Of a stretch of 64,000 bases of DNA, positions 1 through 7,764 are shown one piece after another. Made by a program: the position numbers and the translations under genes. The notes below the pieces were generated by a model. That model did not search any database and was not told where the DNA came from. It was given only the letters and a program-made list of their open reading frames with translations. Positions within the stretch are counted from its first letter, which is position 1. Each line of letters starts with the position of its first letter. Source of the DNA: Bradyrhizobium betae (GTDB lineage Bacteria; Pseudomonadota; Alphaproteobacteria; Rhizobiales; Xanthobacteraceae); contig NZ_CP044543.1 of the NCBI RefSeq assembly GCF_008932115.1, positions 7,086,096-7,150,095 on the forward strand, given 5' to 3'.

Positions 1-2
1 GT

Positions 3-326
3 ATCCAGCTCGAGCCCGATGCGATTGGACCCGACATCATCAAGGGCTTCGTCTCCCTGTTCGCCTGGTTCGCGCTGCTGGCCTCGTTGAGGCCCTCGGT
101 CCCGACCTGGCTCGCGTCCTGGATTCCGCCGGACACATCATGGTCCACCATTGCCGGCATCGCCATCGTGCTCGCCGTCGCCGAAGCGTGCGCAGCGCTC
201 GCGATGCGGACGGCACTGCCGTGGTTCGGAGTGCAGATCAAAACGGAAAGCCTCACCGCGACGGTGATCAAGCTCCTCATCGCCGTTGGCCTGTTGGGCT
301 TGCTGGTGCTGCTCGGATCGCTGTGA
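3..326 (+). CDS. Integral membrane protein, C-terminal part (5' end outside window)
   Basis: The reading frame is open from the left edge of the window to the TGA ending at 326, so the gene begins before position 1. The visible 107 residues contain about three hydrophobic membrane-spanning stretches: one near the start, one following SWSTIAGIAIV, and one at the very C-terminus (LLIAVGLLGLLVLLGSL). A TTG at 87 could serve as a start, but the frame stays open and protein-like upstream, so I treat it as truncated. I do not recognise a family; the role is unknown beyond an inner-membrane location. Confidence 0.5.
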   Translation: MQLEPDAIGPDIIKGFVSLFAWFALLASLRPSVPTWLASWIPPDTSWSTIAGIAIVLAVAEACAALAMRTALPWFGVQIKTESLTATVIKLLIAVGLLGLLVLLGSL

Positions 327-507
327 ACGGCGCGCAATGCCGAGCTTGTCAGCTTGCGCGGGGGGCGCCGTGCCGCGAACTCCGGAACACTACCGGCCCG
401 CCCATTAACTGAAAATTTACCCCTGCTATTTGATCGGCGTATCGTTTGCTTAGACGTTGGCCGCTACGTGTTTCTACGGAAATCATCCGAAACACGATTG
501 GCGCCCA

Positions 508-1134
508 ATGTCCGTCGCAGAATTCCTCAGGCAGCGTGCAGTGGAAGTCGCCGTGAGCGGCAGCTACTCGCTACCGCGCTGGTACGACTGCGAAGGCAAG
601 CTGCGCACCTTCGCCTGCCGCACCAAGCGCGTCTCGCCGTTCCGCATGATCGTAGACGTGCCGGTCGTCGGCAAGATCGGCGAGCGCGTGACCTCCTATT
701 TCCAGGACTTCGGCGAGTTCCAGTGCACCATCAGCGCGACGCTGAAAGCGGGCTTCCTGATGGAACTCGACATGACGCGGGCGCGGCGGGCCTGGATGTC
801 GGAAAAGCTGACCTGGCTCGAGAAAAAGCAAAAGGACGACAGCATCAAGGAGCTGCGGCATGATGCACGCTTCGTTCCGCAGGCCTCGCACACCTTCTTG
901 ACGCTTGCCGACGGCAGCACCCACCCCTGTTTCATCATCGACGTCTCCACGGCGGGCGTCGCCATATCCTGCGAATACGATCCGCCGGTCGGAACCCCGC
1001 TCGCGGTCGGCGCCTGCGTCGGGCGCGTCATCCGCAAATTCGACAGCGGCTTTGCGGTCAAATTCGCCGAACAGCAGCCGCGGGACAGCCTCGACCGCCT
1101 GATCGTGCGCTCTCCCCTGGCGCAGTCGGCCTGA
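508..1134 (+). CDS. PilZ-domain protein (probable c-di-GMP receptor)
   Basis: The 208-residue protein carries the two PilZ signature motifs in its C-terminal half: RxxxR (RHDAR, about residues 117-121) and DxSxxG (DVSTAG, about 145-150). PilZ domains bind cyclic di-GMP and switch motility, polysaccharide or enzyme outputs. The N-terminal part resembles a second, degenerate PilZ-like barrel without these motifs, so it may act as a partner-binding domain. I chose the ATG at 508 over an in-frame TTG at 457 because the homologous-looking sequence starts there. No output domain is fused. A diguanylate cyclase lies 55 kb away in the same window, but there is no direct link. Confidence 0.8.
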   Translation: MSVAEFLRQRAVEVAVSGSYSLPRWYDCEGKLRTFACRTKRVSPFRMIVDVPVVGKIGERVTSYFQDFGEFQCTISATLKAGFLMELDMTRARRAWMSEKLTWLEKKQKDDSIKELRHDARFVPQASHTFLTLADGSTHPCFIIDVSTAGVAISCEYDPPVGTPLAVGACVGRVIRKFDSGFAVKFAEQQPRDSLDRLIVRSPLAQSA

Positions 1135-1256
1135 GCCGGCGCGGCCGGATTTTAACTCTTCTTTAACTAAATACTGGAGGTGGCGGCCCCTGCGCGATAG
1201 GGTGTGCCCCAGCATGTCCGCAATCATTGCGGGCCCCGAGTATTGGAAGTCCCGGA

Positions 1257-2264
1257 ATGTCCATCGCTGAGTTCGCCGCGGCCGAGATCGCCCGAAGCAC
1301 CACCCCCGCCACCAAGCCGCAGCTTCCGCCCGGCGTCGTCACCGAGGGACCGGTCGTCGAAGCCAAGCTGCGCGAGAGCTATCTGTTGCTCGGCATTCTC
1401 TATGTCGGCGCCGTCGCGGGCATCATCTGGGCCGTCACGCAAGGCGTCGGCAAGGTGGAGCTGTTCACGTTCGTCTGGATGTTCGCGCTGACCACGTTCG
1501 GCATCGGTGCCGGCATGCACCGCCTGTTCGTCCATCGCAGCTTCCGCACCGGTCCGATCATGCGCGTGTTCTTCTGCGCCATCGCCCAGATGGCGATTCA
1601 GGGCTCGATCGCGAAATGGGTCGCCAACCACCGCCGCCACCACCTCTATGCCGATGACGTCGGCGATCCCCACAGCCCGCAATTCGACGGCTTCGGCAAT
1701 CGCTATGTCAGCGCATTGAAGGGCTTTTTGCACGCCCAGGGCAGCTGGGTGTTCGACCAGGCGACCACCGATAACGAATACTACGCCAAGGACATCCTCG
1801 CCGATCCGATCGCGATGTTCTTCGTGCGCACGCGCTGGGTCTGGTACGGGATGTCGGCCGTCTTCATTCCAGGCGTGGTCGGCTACGTCTTCGGCGGCGT
1901 GCACAGCATGATCGGCTGCGTGCTGTTCTCCGGCCTGCTCCGCGCCTACCTGCTGATCCTCACCAGCCAGCTCACCGGCTCGGTCTGCCACGCCTACGGC
2001 TACCGCCGCTTCGAGGTCGACGACGCCTCGACCAACGAGTTCGTGACCACGATCCTCACCTTCGGCGAGGGCCTTCACAACAACCATCACCGCTTCCCGC
2101 GGGACGCCTATATCTCGCACGCCTGGTGGGAGATCGATCTCAACGGCCTGATCATTCTGGGCATGGAGAAGATCGGTCTCGTCCACGACGTCTTCCACGC
2201 CTCGCACCGCCAACTGGAGCTGGCGTCCGAAGCGGAAGCACAGGCGGCCACGACGGCGCGCTAA
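1257..2264 (+). CDS. Acyl-CoA/acyl-lipid fatty acid desaturase
   Basis: This membrane di-iron desaturase introduces a cis double bond into fatty acyl chains. The three histidine clusters that bind the two irons are visible: HRLFVH (about residues 88-93), HRRHH (125-129) and HNNHH (274-278). Hydrophobic segments lie between them (about 40-80 and 195-245), as in the delta-9 desaturase family. The ATG at 1257 follows a GGAAG ribosome site, and the start upstream at 1227 lacks one. The length of 335 residues is normal for the bacterial family. It stands alone and may adjust membrane fluidity. The exact substrate and bond position cannot be read from the sequence. Confidence 0.88.
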   Translation: MSIAEFAAAEIARSTTPATKPQLPPGVVTEGPVVEAKLRESYLLLGILYVGAVAGIIWAVTQGVGKVELFTFVWMFALTTFGIGAGMHRLFVHRSFRTGPIMRVFFCAIAQMAIQGSIAKWVANHRRHHLYADDVGDPHSPQFDGFGNRYVSALKGFLHAQGSWVFDQATTDNEYYAKDILADPIAMFFVRTRWVWYGMSAVFIPGVVGYVFGGVHSMIGCVLFSGLLRAYLLILTSQLTGSVCHAYGYRRFEVDDASTNEFVTTILTFGEGLHNNHHRFPRDAYISHAWWEIDLNGLIILGMEKIGLVHDVFHASHRQLELASEAEAQAATTAR

Positions 2265-2272
2265 GGCGACAG

Positions 2273-2305
2273 GCGGAGGCCGTCGTCCGGCCGTCCTGCC
2301 TCCGC
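2273..2305. terminator. Possible hairpin after the desaturase gene
   Basis: Arms GCGGAGGC (2273-2280) and GCCTCCGC (2298-2305) form an 8-bp perfect stem just after the desaturase stop codon. There is no T-tract, so intrinsic termination is uncertain. Confidence 0.3.
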
Positions 2306-2400
2306 ATCGCTGCCCTATCGCGGCCCCATTGCGGGATCAGCTTTTGGTGGTCTGTGCCTCGTGCCGGACGTCATTGGCAGACTTGCGATCGGGGGACCGA

Positions 2401-2658
2401 ATGGCAGTCGACAAGATCACGCTCGATAAGATCACCTGGGACAGGGTCGGCCGGGTCGCCGAGCCCGGGCGCTACATGTACACGTTCGGCTGGTTGACCA
2501 TCACCGCCGGTGATCTCGATATCTGGAAGCAATATCCGCAAGCCGCCTTCACGCTGCTTGCGCAGCATCCAGAGCCGGACCAGTCCATCGGCGGGGAATT
2601 CCATCTCGGCGCCTTCGACATCGCGCCCGACATGCCGCCGCCGTTCACCACACACTGA
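2401..2658 (+). CDS. Conserved-looking small hypothetical protein (85 aa)
   Basis: A soluble 85-residue protein starting at ATG 2401, preceded by a GGGG stretch at suitable spacing. It has no signal peptide, membrane segment or motif I recognise. It is acidic with aromatic residues in the middle (YMYTFGWLTIT, DIWKQYP). Codon use resembles the neighbours, which supports a real gene. Function is unknown. Confidence 0.5.
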   Translation: MAVDKITLDKITWDRVGRVAEPGRYMYTFGWLTITAGDLDIWKQYPQAAFTLLAQHPEPDQSIGGEFHLGAFDIAPDMPPPFTTH

Positions 2659-2797
2659 CGAGCGGAAATCCTCGATCACACGCGCCTCCCAGGGAGCACG
2701 ATTCGCCCTGGGCAAGCCGCGCCTTGCGGAAGGTGCGGCTGCGTACAGCGCAGACCGCAGCGGGAACAAGTGGCATAGGCGTTGCTTGATCAACGCC

Positions 2798-2953
2798 ATG
2801 ATCCAGATCCCAGCCGTCGACCAGGCCTTCCTGCTGCTGCTCATCGTCTTCTGCCTCGGCACGTGCCTCGTGCGCGCCTTCTGGGAGCTTGAGCGGGTGC
2901 GTGCCCGCCGGATCACGTCACCGCCGCGCAGGCACACAACGAAGCGTGACTAG
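2798..2953 (+). CDS. Possible small single-pass membrane protein (51 aa)
   Basis: From ATG 2798 the frame encodes one strongly hydrophobic helix (AFLLLLIVFCLGTCLV, about residues 9-24) followed by a basic, Arg-rich tail. This is a plausible membrane microprotein with its tail in the cytoplasm. No clear ribosome site is visible, and an in-frame TTG lies 12 bases upstream. It could be a chance ORF. Confidence 0.3.
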   Translation: MIQIPAVDQAFLLLLIVFCLGTCLVRAFWELERVRARRITSPPRRHTTKRD

Positions 2954-3283
2954 ACCGATCGTCCCGTCCGCGCGTTGTCCGAGCGGAGGCAATCCGGCCT
3001 CTGGACTCGGCGTCGGGCTGCGTGCATCCTGAATCGAAGAAACCTGCGCATTTCCTTGATCTGACTAACCAATCGCAATCCCTTGGCAGCGGCATGACCG
3101 TTGCCATCGATGACGAAGTGGCTCTGTCATACAATTGATTGTGCTCGCATTTTGCACGTTCAATGGCGGTTCTGGTGAATGCCGGCTGCCGCGCTTGTTC
3201 AGCGAAGCGACAGCCGGCGCACGACACATGGTCGCATCGCAAGACGTAGCTAACCCGATCAAGGGAACCTATTTTCGGCGCCG
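2954..3283. other. 330-bp stretch without a convincing gene
   Basis: Both strands carry only short frames with poor composition. I see no tRNA-like fold, terminator or long repeat. It presumably holds the promoter of the PrsW-type gene that starts at 3284. Confidence 0.4.
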
Positions 3284-4324
3284 ATGTACCTGATTGAAGC
3301 GTTGCCAACCGTCATCGGAACTGCCGCCATCGCCCCGGCGCTGCTGATGCTGTGGCTCGTCATTGCCGCCGAAGAGCGTCCGGGACCGCCGGCCCAGGTC
3401 TGGACCGCGTTCCTGCTCGGCGCGGCCAGCATATCGCTGCTGGGCCTTGCCCGCGCGCCCTTCGCCAAAATGGTCGCAGCCCCCGACGATCCCTGGGCGG
3501 CGCTGGCCATGCATTCGATCTTCGGCGTCGCGCTGCCGGAGGAAGCCGTGAAGGTGATCGCCATAGTGCTGGTCGCCTCGACCAAGCGGCGGACCTTTGC
3601 CAATCCGATGGACACCGTGGTCTATGGCGCCGCGGTTGGCCTCGGCTTCGCCGCTTACGAAAACCTCGCCTACCTGGTGCAGCATGCCGAGATGTGGCGC
3701 TCGCTGGCCGCCTTGCGCAGCGTGCTGACCGTGCCGTTCCACGGCGCGCTCGGCATCATCGCCGGCGCTTACCTCACCATCGCGCGCGCCGGTACGGCGC
3801 TAGGGGCGAACCGCCACAACCGCGATTGGGCCCGCCTCTCCAGCCGCCTCCTGATGCTGGGCGGTCCGCTGGCGCTGCATTCGGCCTTCGACTTCCCGCT
3901 GCTCGCCCTTCAGCGCATGCCGGATCTCGATCCTACCTTGCGGATGTGGCTGGGCGCCGCCAGCCTCCTGATCGGCTTCGGCGCGATCGCCTTCGCCATC
4001 CGCCTGGTTCGCCGCGTCGCGCGCCACCACGCGCCCCGGACCGACGTCGCACGCGAACGGCTCAGCCAGTTGCGCCGGATGTGGGCGCTGCTGCTTGCCG
4101 GTGGCGGTGTCGGCTTTCTCGGCCTTGCCTTCGTGCTGACCTCGATCCACCACTGGCTGATCAACCCCGAGCGCAATCTGACGCTGGCCCTGATCCCGAT
4201 CGGTTTCGTCTCGATCCTGCTCGGCCTCGCGCTCCTGATTGTCACGACCGCGATCTATGTTCTCGGCCGCAACCGAATTCGCACCACTGGCGAGGGTTTT
4301 TCGTCGGCGCACGGCGGCGGCTGA
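3284..4324 (+). CDS. PrsW-family intramembrane metalloprotease-like protein
   Basis: A multi-pass membrane protein of 346 residues with the PrsW/CPBP-type signature: EEAVK (about residues 86-90) in one helix, GFAAYEN (about 120-126) in the next, and a conserved His in FHGALGIIAG (about 153). These Glu and His residues are the presumed zinc ligands. Family members cleave membrane substrates such as anti-sigma factors, but many are uncharacterised, so the substrate here is unknown. Several further helices follow, with a basic loop near residues 245-260. The start at ATG 3284 fits the first hydrophobic helix. No anti-sigma factor gene lies nearby. Confidence 0.75.
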   Translation: MYLIEALPTVIGTAAIAPALLMLWLVIAAEERPGPPAQVWTAFLLGAASISLLGLARAPFAKMVAAPDDPWAALAMHSIFGVALPEEAVKVIAIVLVASTKRRTFANPMDTVVYGAAVGLGFAAYENLAYLVQHAEMWRSLAALRSVLTVPFHGALGIIAGAYLTIARAGTALGANRHNRDWARLSSRLLMLGGPLALHSAFDFPLLALQRMPDLDPTLRMWLGAASLLIGFGAIAFAIRLVRRVARHHAPRTDVARERLSQLRRMWALLLAGGGVGFLGLAFVLTSIHHWLINPERNLTLALIPIGFVSILLGLALLIVTTAIYVLGRNRIRTTGEGFSSAHGGG

Positions 4325-4402
4325 GCCGCGGGGGATGGCAAGCGCGCTCTGCACGTACTATATAGAGCACACGCCTTTCGATTTCTGATCTGGAGCCTGC
4401 CG

Positions 4403-4981
4403 ATGACATCGCCTGAGGATCTTTCCCAGCTCCAATCCGCGATGACCCAGACGGTGAAAGCGCATTGGAAGGCCTTCCTGTTCGAAGGCATCCTGCTCGT
4501 CGTTCTCGGCGTCGCCGCGCTGGTCCTGCCGCCTCTCGCAAGCCTCGCCATTGCGATCTTCCTCGGCTGGATGTTCCTGATCAGCGGCATCGGTGGCCTG
4601 ATCGTGACCTACTGGGCGCGCAGCACGCCGGGCTTCTGGTGGTCGCTGATTTCGGCTGCGCTGGCCGTGCTTGCCGGCGCACTCCTGCTGGCCCGGCCGA
4701 TGCAGGCCGTGCTGACGCTCACCATCGTGCTGGGCGCCTACTTCCTCGCCGAGGGCATCGCCACCATCATGTACGCGCTCGAGCACCGCCGCGAACTGAG
4801 CGGCCGCTGGTCGTGGCTGCTGATCTCGGGCCTGCTCGACATCGCGATCTCGTTCATGGTGATCACGGGGCTGCCGAGCTCGGCTGAATGGGCGATCGGC
4901 GTCCTCGTCGGTATCAATTTGCTGTTCGGCGGCTCCACCCTGATCGGCATGGCGCTGGCAGCACGCAACGGCAACACCTGA
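4403..4981 (+). CDS. HdeD/DUF308-family membrane protein
   Basis: The 192-residue protein consists almost entirely of six hydrophobic helices arranged as repeated pairs, with conserved Gly and Pro residues (for example FLGWMFLISGIGGLI). This matches the HdeD acid-resistance family. HdeD contributes to acid tolerance in enterobacteria, and its role in alphaproteobacteria is not established. Start ATG 4403 follows a weak GGAG-like site. It is followed at once by the aroG leader region, which has its own promoter-like elements. Confidence 0.8.
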   Translation: MTSPEDLSQLQSAMTQTVKAHWKAFLFEGILLVVLGVAALVLPPLASLAIAIFLGWMFLISGIGGLIVTYWARSTPGFWWSLISAALAVLAGALLLARPMQAVLTLTIVLGAYFLAEGIATIMYALEHRRELSGRWSWLLISGLLDIAISFMVITGLPSSAEWAIGVLVGINLLFGGSTLIGMALAARNGNT

Positions 4982-5013
4982 GACGCCTCGGCGCTCCGAC
5001 GCCGTTTTGGGGG

Positions 5014-5042
5014 GTGACAACCCGCCGGCGGCGCGCTATATG
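5014..5042 (+). promoter_or_regulatory. Sigma-70-type promoter for the aroG leader
   Basis: A -35-like GTGACA (5014-5019) and a -10-like TATATG (5037-5042) are separated by exactly 17 bases. The expected transcription start falls near 5049-5050, which is the ATG of the leader peptide. The call rests on sequence match only. Confidence 0.5.
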
Positions 5043-5049
5043 TCCTTCC

Positions 5050-5130
5050 ATGATCACCGTCGCCACCAGCTTTTATTGGTACTTTAGCTACGACAGCTCG
5101 CTGGCGGCAGGGGGATCGCGCTCAATCTGA
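5050..5130 (+). CDS. Aromatic-amino-acid leader peptide of aroG (26 aa)
   Basis: This small ORF runs from ATG 5050 to TGA 5130. Codons 8-14 read F-Y-W-Y-F-S-Y, so six of seven consecutive residues are aromatic and all three aromatic amino acids are represented. That is the hallmark of an attenuation sensor: the ribosome stalls here when charged tRNA-Phe, -Tyr or -Trp is scarce. There is no Shine-Dalgarno sequence, and the predicted transcript starts at or next to the ATG, so translation may be leaderless, as I recall for rhizobial trpL. It lies 85 bases upstream of the DAHP synthase start, and hairpins that can switch between terminator and antiterminator surround it. Confidence 0.75.
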   Translation: MITVATSFYWYFSYDSSLAAGGSRSI

Positions 5131-5179
5131 AAAATTGCAGCAAACGTCCGAACAAGCCGCCAGACCTGGCGGCTTTTTT
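5062..5179 (+). promoter_or_regulatory. Transcription attenuator of aroG (pause hairpin, antiterminator, terminator)
   Basis: Four segments can pair in alternative ways. Segment 1 (5062-5070, GCCACCAGC) pairs with segment 2 (5100-5108, GCTGGCGGC) in 8 of 9 positions. Segment 2 (5102-5108, TGGCGGC) also pairs perfectly with segment 3 (5156-5162, GCCGCCA). Segment 3 (5155-5162) pairs with segment 4 (5167-5174) to form the terminator. The aromatic codons at 5071-5091 sit directly after segment 1, so a stalled ribosome would cover segment 1, free segment 2 and prevent termination. Continuous translation to the stop codon would allow termination. Confidence 0.75.
5155..5179 (+). terminator. Intrinsic terminator of the aroG attenuator
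   Basis: AGCCGCCA (5155-5162), loop GACC, TGGCGGCT (5167-5174), followed by a run of six T (5174-5179). It is a textbook rho-independent terminator placed inside the leader, between the leader peptide and the aroG start. Confidence 0.85.
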
Positions 5180-5215
5180 ATTGGCCGGCAGGTTCGAAAC
5201 AAACAGGAGCCCGCC

Positions 5216-6304
5216 GTGCTGAGCACGACCGACGATCTTCGTATCCGCGAACTGAAAGAGCTGAGCACGCCCGAAGAGGTGATGCGGGAAGTCCCGCGCA
5301 CCCTCACCGCCACCCGCGTGGTGATGGCGGCGCGCAACGCCATCCATGCCATCCTCAACGGGCAGGACGACCGCCTGCTGGTCGTGGTCGGCCCCTGCTC
5401 GGTGCACGATCCCAAGGCTGCGCTCGAGTATGCCGAGCACCTCGCTGCCTTGCGCGAAGACCTCGCCGATCAGCTCGAGATCGTGATGCGGGTCTATTTC
5501 GAGAAGCCGCGCACCACCGTCGGCTGGAAGGGCCTGATCAACGACCCCGATCTGGACGGCAGCTTCGACATCAACAAGGGGCTGCGGCTGGCGCGCAACG
5601 TGCTGTCGGCGGTGAACAATCTCGGCCTGCCCGCCGGCACGGAATTCCTGGACATGACGACGCCGCAATACATCGCCGACCTCGTGTCCTGGGCCGCGAT
5701 CGGCGCGCGCACGACCGAGAGCCAGATCCATCGCGAGCTCGCCTCGGGGCTGTCCTGCCCGGTCGGCTTCAAGAACGGCACCGACGGCAACGTCCGCATC
5801 GCGGCGGATGCAGTGAAGTCGGCCTCGCACCCGCATCATTTCATGGCGGTGACCAAGCTCGGTCGCTCGGCGATCGCCTCCACCGCGGGCAACGAGGACT
5901 GCCACATCATCCTGCGCGGCGGCAGCAAGCCGAACTACGACTCGGCAAGCGTCGCGGCGGCCTGCAACGATCTGGCGAAATCCGGCGTCGCGCCGTTGGT
6001 CATGGTGGATGCAAGCCACGCCAATTCGAGCAAGAAGCCGGAAAACCAGCCGCTGGTCATGGCCGACATCGCCGGTCAGATCTCCGGCGGCGAGAACCGC
6101 ATCATGGGCGTGATGATCGAGAGCAACCTCGTCGCCGGCCGCCAGGACGTCGTGCCGGGCGAGCCGCTCACCTACGGCCAGAGCATCACCGATGGATGCA
6201 TCGACTGGGCGACCACGGCCACCGTGCTCAATCAGCTCGCTGACGCGGTCGAGATCCGGCGCAACACCAAGCGCGCGGGTCTGCACGAGTCGCGCACGGC
6301 GTAA
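5216..6304 (+). CDS. aroG: 3-deoxy-7-phosphoheptulonate (DAHP) synthase, class I
   Basis: DAHP synthase condenses phosphoenolpyruvate with erythrose 4-phosphate, the first step of the shikimate pathway to Phe, Tyr and Trp. The class I (AroF/G/H-type) signatures are visible: VVVGPCSVHDPKAALEYA near residues 58-75, KPRTTVGWKGLINDP near 97-111, and DASHANSSKKPENQ near 263-276 with metal and phosphate ligands. I chose GTG 5216 because an AGGAG site sits at 5204-5208 and family similarity begins there. The frame is open upstream only because it runs through the terminator. The length of 362 residues is normal. Expression is probably set by the attenuator just upstream. The regulatory leader is the unusual part; the enzyme looks ordinary. 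Confidence 0.92.
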   Translation: MLSTTDDLRIRELKELSTPEEVMREVPRTLTATRVVMAARNAIHAILNGQDDRLLVVVGPCSVHDPKAALEYAEHLAALREDLADQLEIVMRVYFEKPRTTVGWKGLINDPDLDGSFDINKGLRLARNVLSAVNNLGLPAGTEFLDMTTPQYIADLVSWAAIGARTTESQIHRELASGLSCPVGFKNGTDGNVRIAADAVKSASHPHHFMAVTKLGRSAIASTAGNEDCHIILRGGSKPNYDSASVAAACNDLAKSGVAPLVMVDASHANSSKKPENQPLVMADIAGQISGGENRIMGVMIESNLVAGRQDVVPGEPLTYGQSITDGCIDWATTATVLNQLADAVEIRRNTKRAGLHESRTA

Positions 6305-6317
6305 GGCCAAAGCAAAC

Positions 6318-6349
6318 GCGGGCGGGGCGAGCTGTCGTGCCCTGCCCGC
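6318..6349. terminator. GC-rich hairpin after aroG
   Basis: GCGGGCGGGGC (6318-6328) pairs with GCCCTGCCCGC (6339-6349) with one G-U pair. It lies between the convergent aroG and the 87-aa gene. There is no T-tract, so the terminator role is tentative. Confidence 0.4.
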
Positions 6350-6362
6350 AATGCGTCGCAGA

Positions 6363-6626
6363 CTAGCAGCCGCGGCAGATGCTCTTGATCTTCTTGTCGA
6401 GCGCCTGGTTTTCCTTGCTGAGCGGATCGTTCGGGTCGCTCAGATTCTTCTCATTCGGCACGTCGCCGACGCGCGGCTGACGATGACCGACGGGTGCAGC
6501 CGGCAAAGAGCCCGCCGACTGTCCCGACGTGGCCCCGCCTGACGTCGATCCCTTGCTGCCGGTCTGCGCGACCGCCGCGCCGCCGAGCAAGACCACGAGC
6601 GATGCTGCCACGATGATCTTCTTCAT
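6363..6626 (-). CDS. Small exported hypothetical protein (87 aa)
   Basis: The protein has an N-terminal signal peptide (MKKIIVAASLVVLLGGAAVAQ, cleavage probably after AVA) followed by a low-complexity Ser/Gly/Thr-rich linker and a polar tail that ends in CRGC, the only two cysteines. It is probably periplasmic. The two cysteines could form a disulfide or anchor a ligand, but I recognise no family. A ribosome site (GGAG) precedes the ATG. It faces aroG convergently. Confidence 0.6.
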   Translation of the reverse strand: MKKIIVAASLVVLLGGAAVAQTGSKGSTSGGATSGQSAGSLPAAPVGHRQPRVGDVPNEKNLSDPNDPLSKENQALDKKIKSICRGC

Positions 6627-6669
6627 GTCTCTCCTCCATTCCTCAAACCAGCGTCACCGCTTTCACCGC

Positions 6670-7764
6670 TCAGGTCTCGGGCGGATAGAGATGAACGTCG
6701 CCGCAATAATCCACGATACGATAGCGCGTTTCCTGATCTGCATCACGCGCATCCGCTGCGGTATTTTGCACCGCCACCACATAATTCGGCCCGACCGGCG
6801 ATTTGCCGGCGCCGCCGGGAATGTCGATGACATAGTCAGGCTGGCACAGTCCTGACAATCGCCCGCGCAACTGCCGCATCAACGCCTGCCCCTCGGCGAG
6901 CGTGGTGCGCAGATGCGCCGTTCCCGGCGCGAGATCGCCGTGATGCAGGTAATAGGGCTTGATCCGGCATTCGACGAAAGCTCGCATCAAATCCGACAAA
7001 GCGGTCGGGTTGTCATTGATACCGCGCAAAAGCACGGACTGGCTCACCATGGGAATCCCGGCATCAACCAGTCGCGCGCAGGCGGCGCGCGCTGGACCGG
7101 CCAGCTCGCGTGGATGATTGGCATGCAGCGCCACCCAGGTGGTCGCCCCCTCGACCTTCAAGGCAGCCACCATCTCGTCGCTGATCCGCGCAGGCTCGGC
7201 CACGGGCACGCGGGTGTGGAGGCGGATGATCCTGACATGATCGATCGCGGCCAGGTCGGCCATGATTTCGCTCATCCGCCGCGGCGAGAGCATCAGGGGA
7301 TCGCCGCCGGTCAGGATCACTTCCCAGATCTCGCCGTGCGCGCGAATGTAGTCGATCGCCGCGCGATAGGCGCCGTCCGAGAGAGCGTTCTCCTTGCCGG
7401 GCCCGACCATCTCGCGGCGAAAGCAGAAACGGCAATAGACCGCGCAGACGTGAACAAGCTTGAACAGCACGCGGTCGGGATAGCGATGCACGATTCCGGG
7501 AACCGGCGAGTGGGGATGATCGCCGATCGGATCGGCGTTCTCGCCCGGCTGCATCTCCAGCTCTGCGGCGCTCGGAACGAATTGCCTTGCGATCGGGTCG
7601 TCCGGATCCGACGTGTCGATCAGCTCGACCAGCGCCGGCGTGATCGCAACCGCATAGCGCGCGGCGACGCGCTCCAGCGCGAGCAGCGCCGTGGCAGTTG
7701 CCAGGCCTTCGGCGACGAGTTCGACCGGCTCGCGCAATGTGCGTGCAGGATTGGTTTTCATCAT
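6670..7764 (-). CDS. epmB: EF-P (R)-beta-lysine pathway enzyme EpmB, lysine 2,3-aminomutase-like
   Basis: This radical SAM enzyme converts (S)-alpha-lysine to (R)-beta-lysine, which EpmA attaches to elongation factor P. The iron-sulfur cluster motif CxxxCxxC is at residues 107-114 (CAVYCRFC). A PLP-lysine motif, PGGAGK, lies near the C-terminus. The length of 364 residues fits EpmB rather than the longer catabolic KamA. Its ATG overlaps the epmA stop codon by four bases, so the two are translationally coupled, and efp lies divergently next to them. That context makes the EF-P role far more likely than lysine catabolism. Confidence 0.88.
   Translation of the reverse strand: MMKTNPARTLREPVELVAEGLATATALLALERVAARYAVAITPALVELIDTSDPDDPIARQFVPSAAELEMQPGENADPIGDHPHSPVPGIVHRYPDRVLFKLVHVCAVYCRFCFRREMVGPGKENALSDGAYRAAIDYIRAHGEIWEVILTGGDPLMLSPRRMSEIMADLAAIDHVRIIRLHTRVPVAEPARISDEMVAALKVEGATTWVALHANHPRELAGPARAACARLVDAGIPMVSQSVLLRGINDNPTALSDLMRAFVECRIKPYYLHHGDLAPGTAHLRTTLAEGQALMRQLRGRLSGLCQPDYVIDIPGGAGKSPVGPNYVVAVQNTAADARDADQETRYRIVDYCGDVHLYPPET

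Noticed and set aside
2913..3308. A 131-residue frame on the minus strand upstream of the PrsW-type gene
   Set aside because: Cys/Arg/Ser-rich composition, no ribosome site, and it crosses into the PrsW-type start. Judged noncoding.
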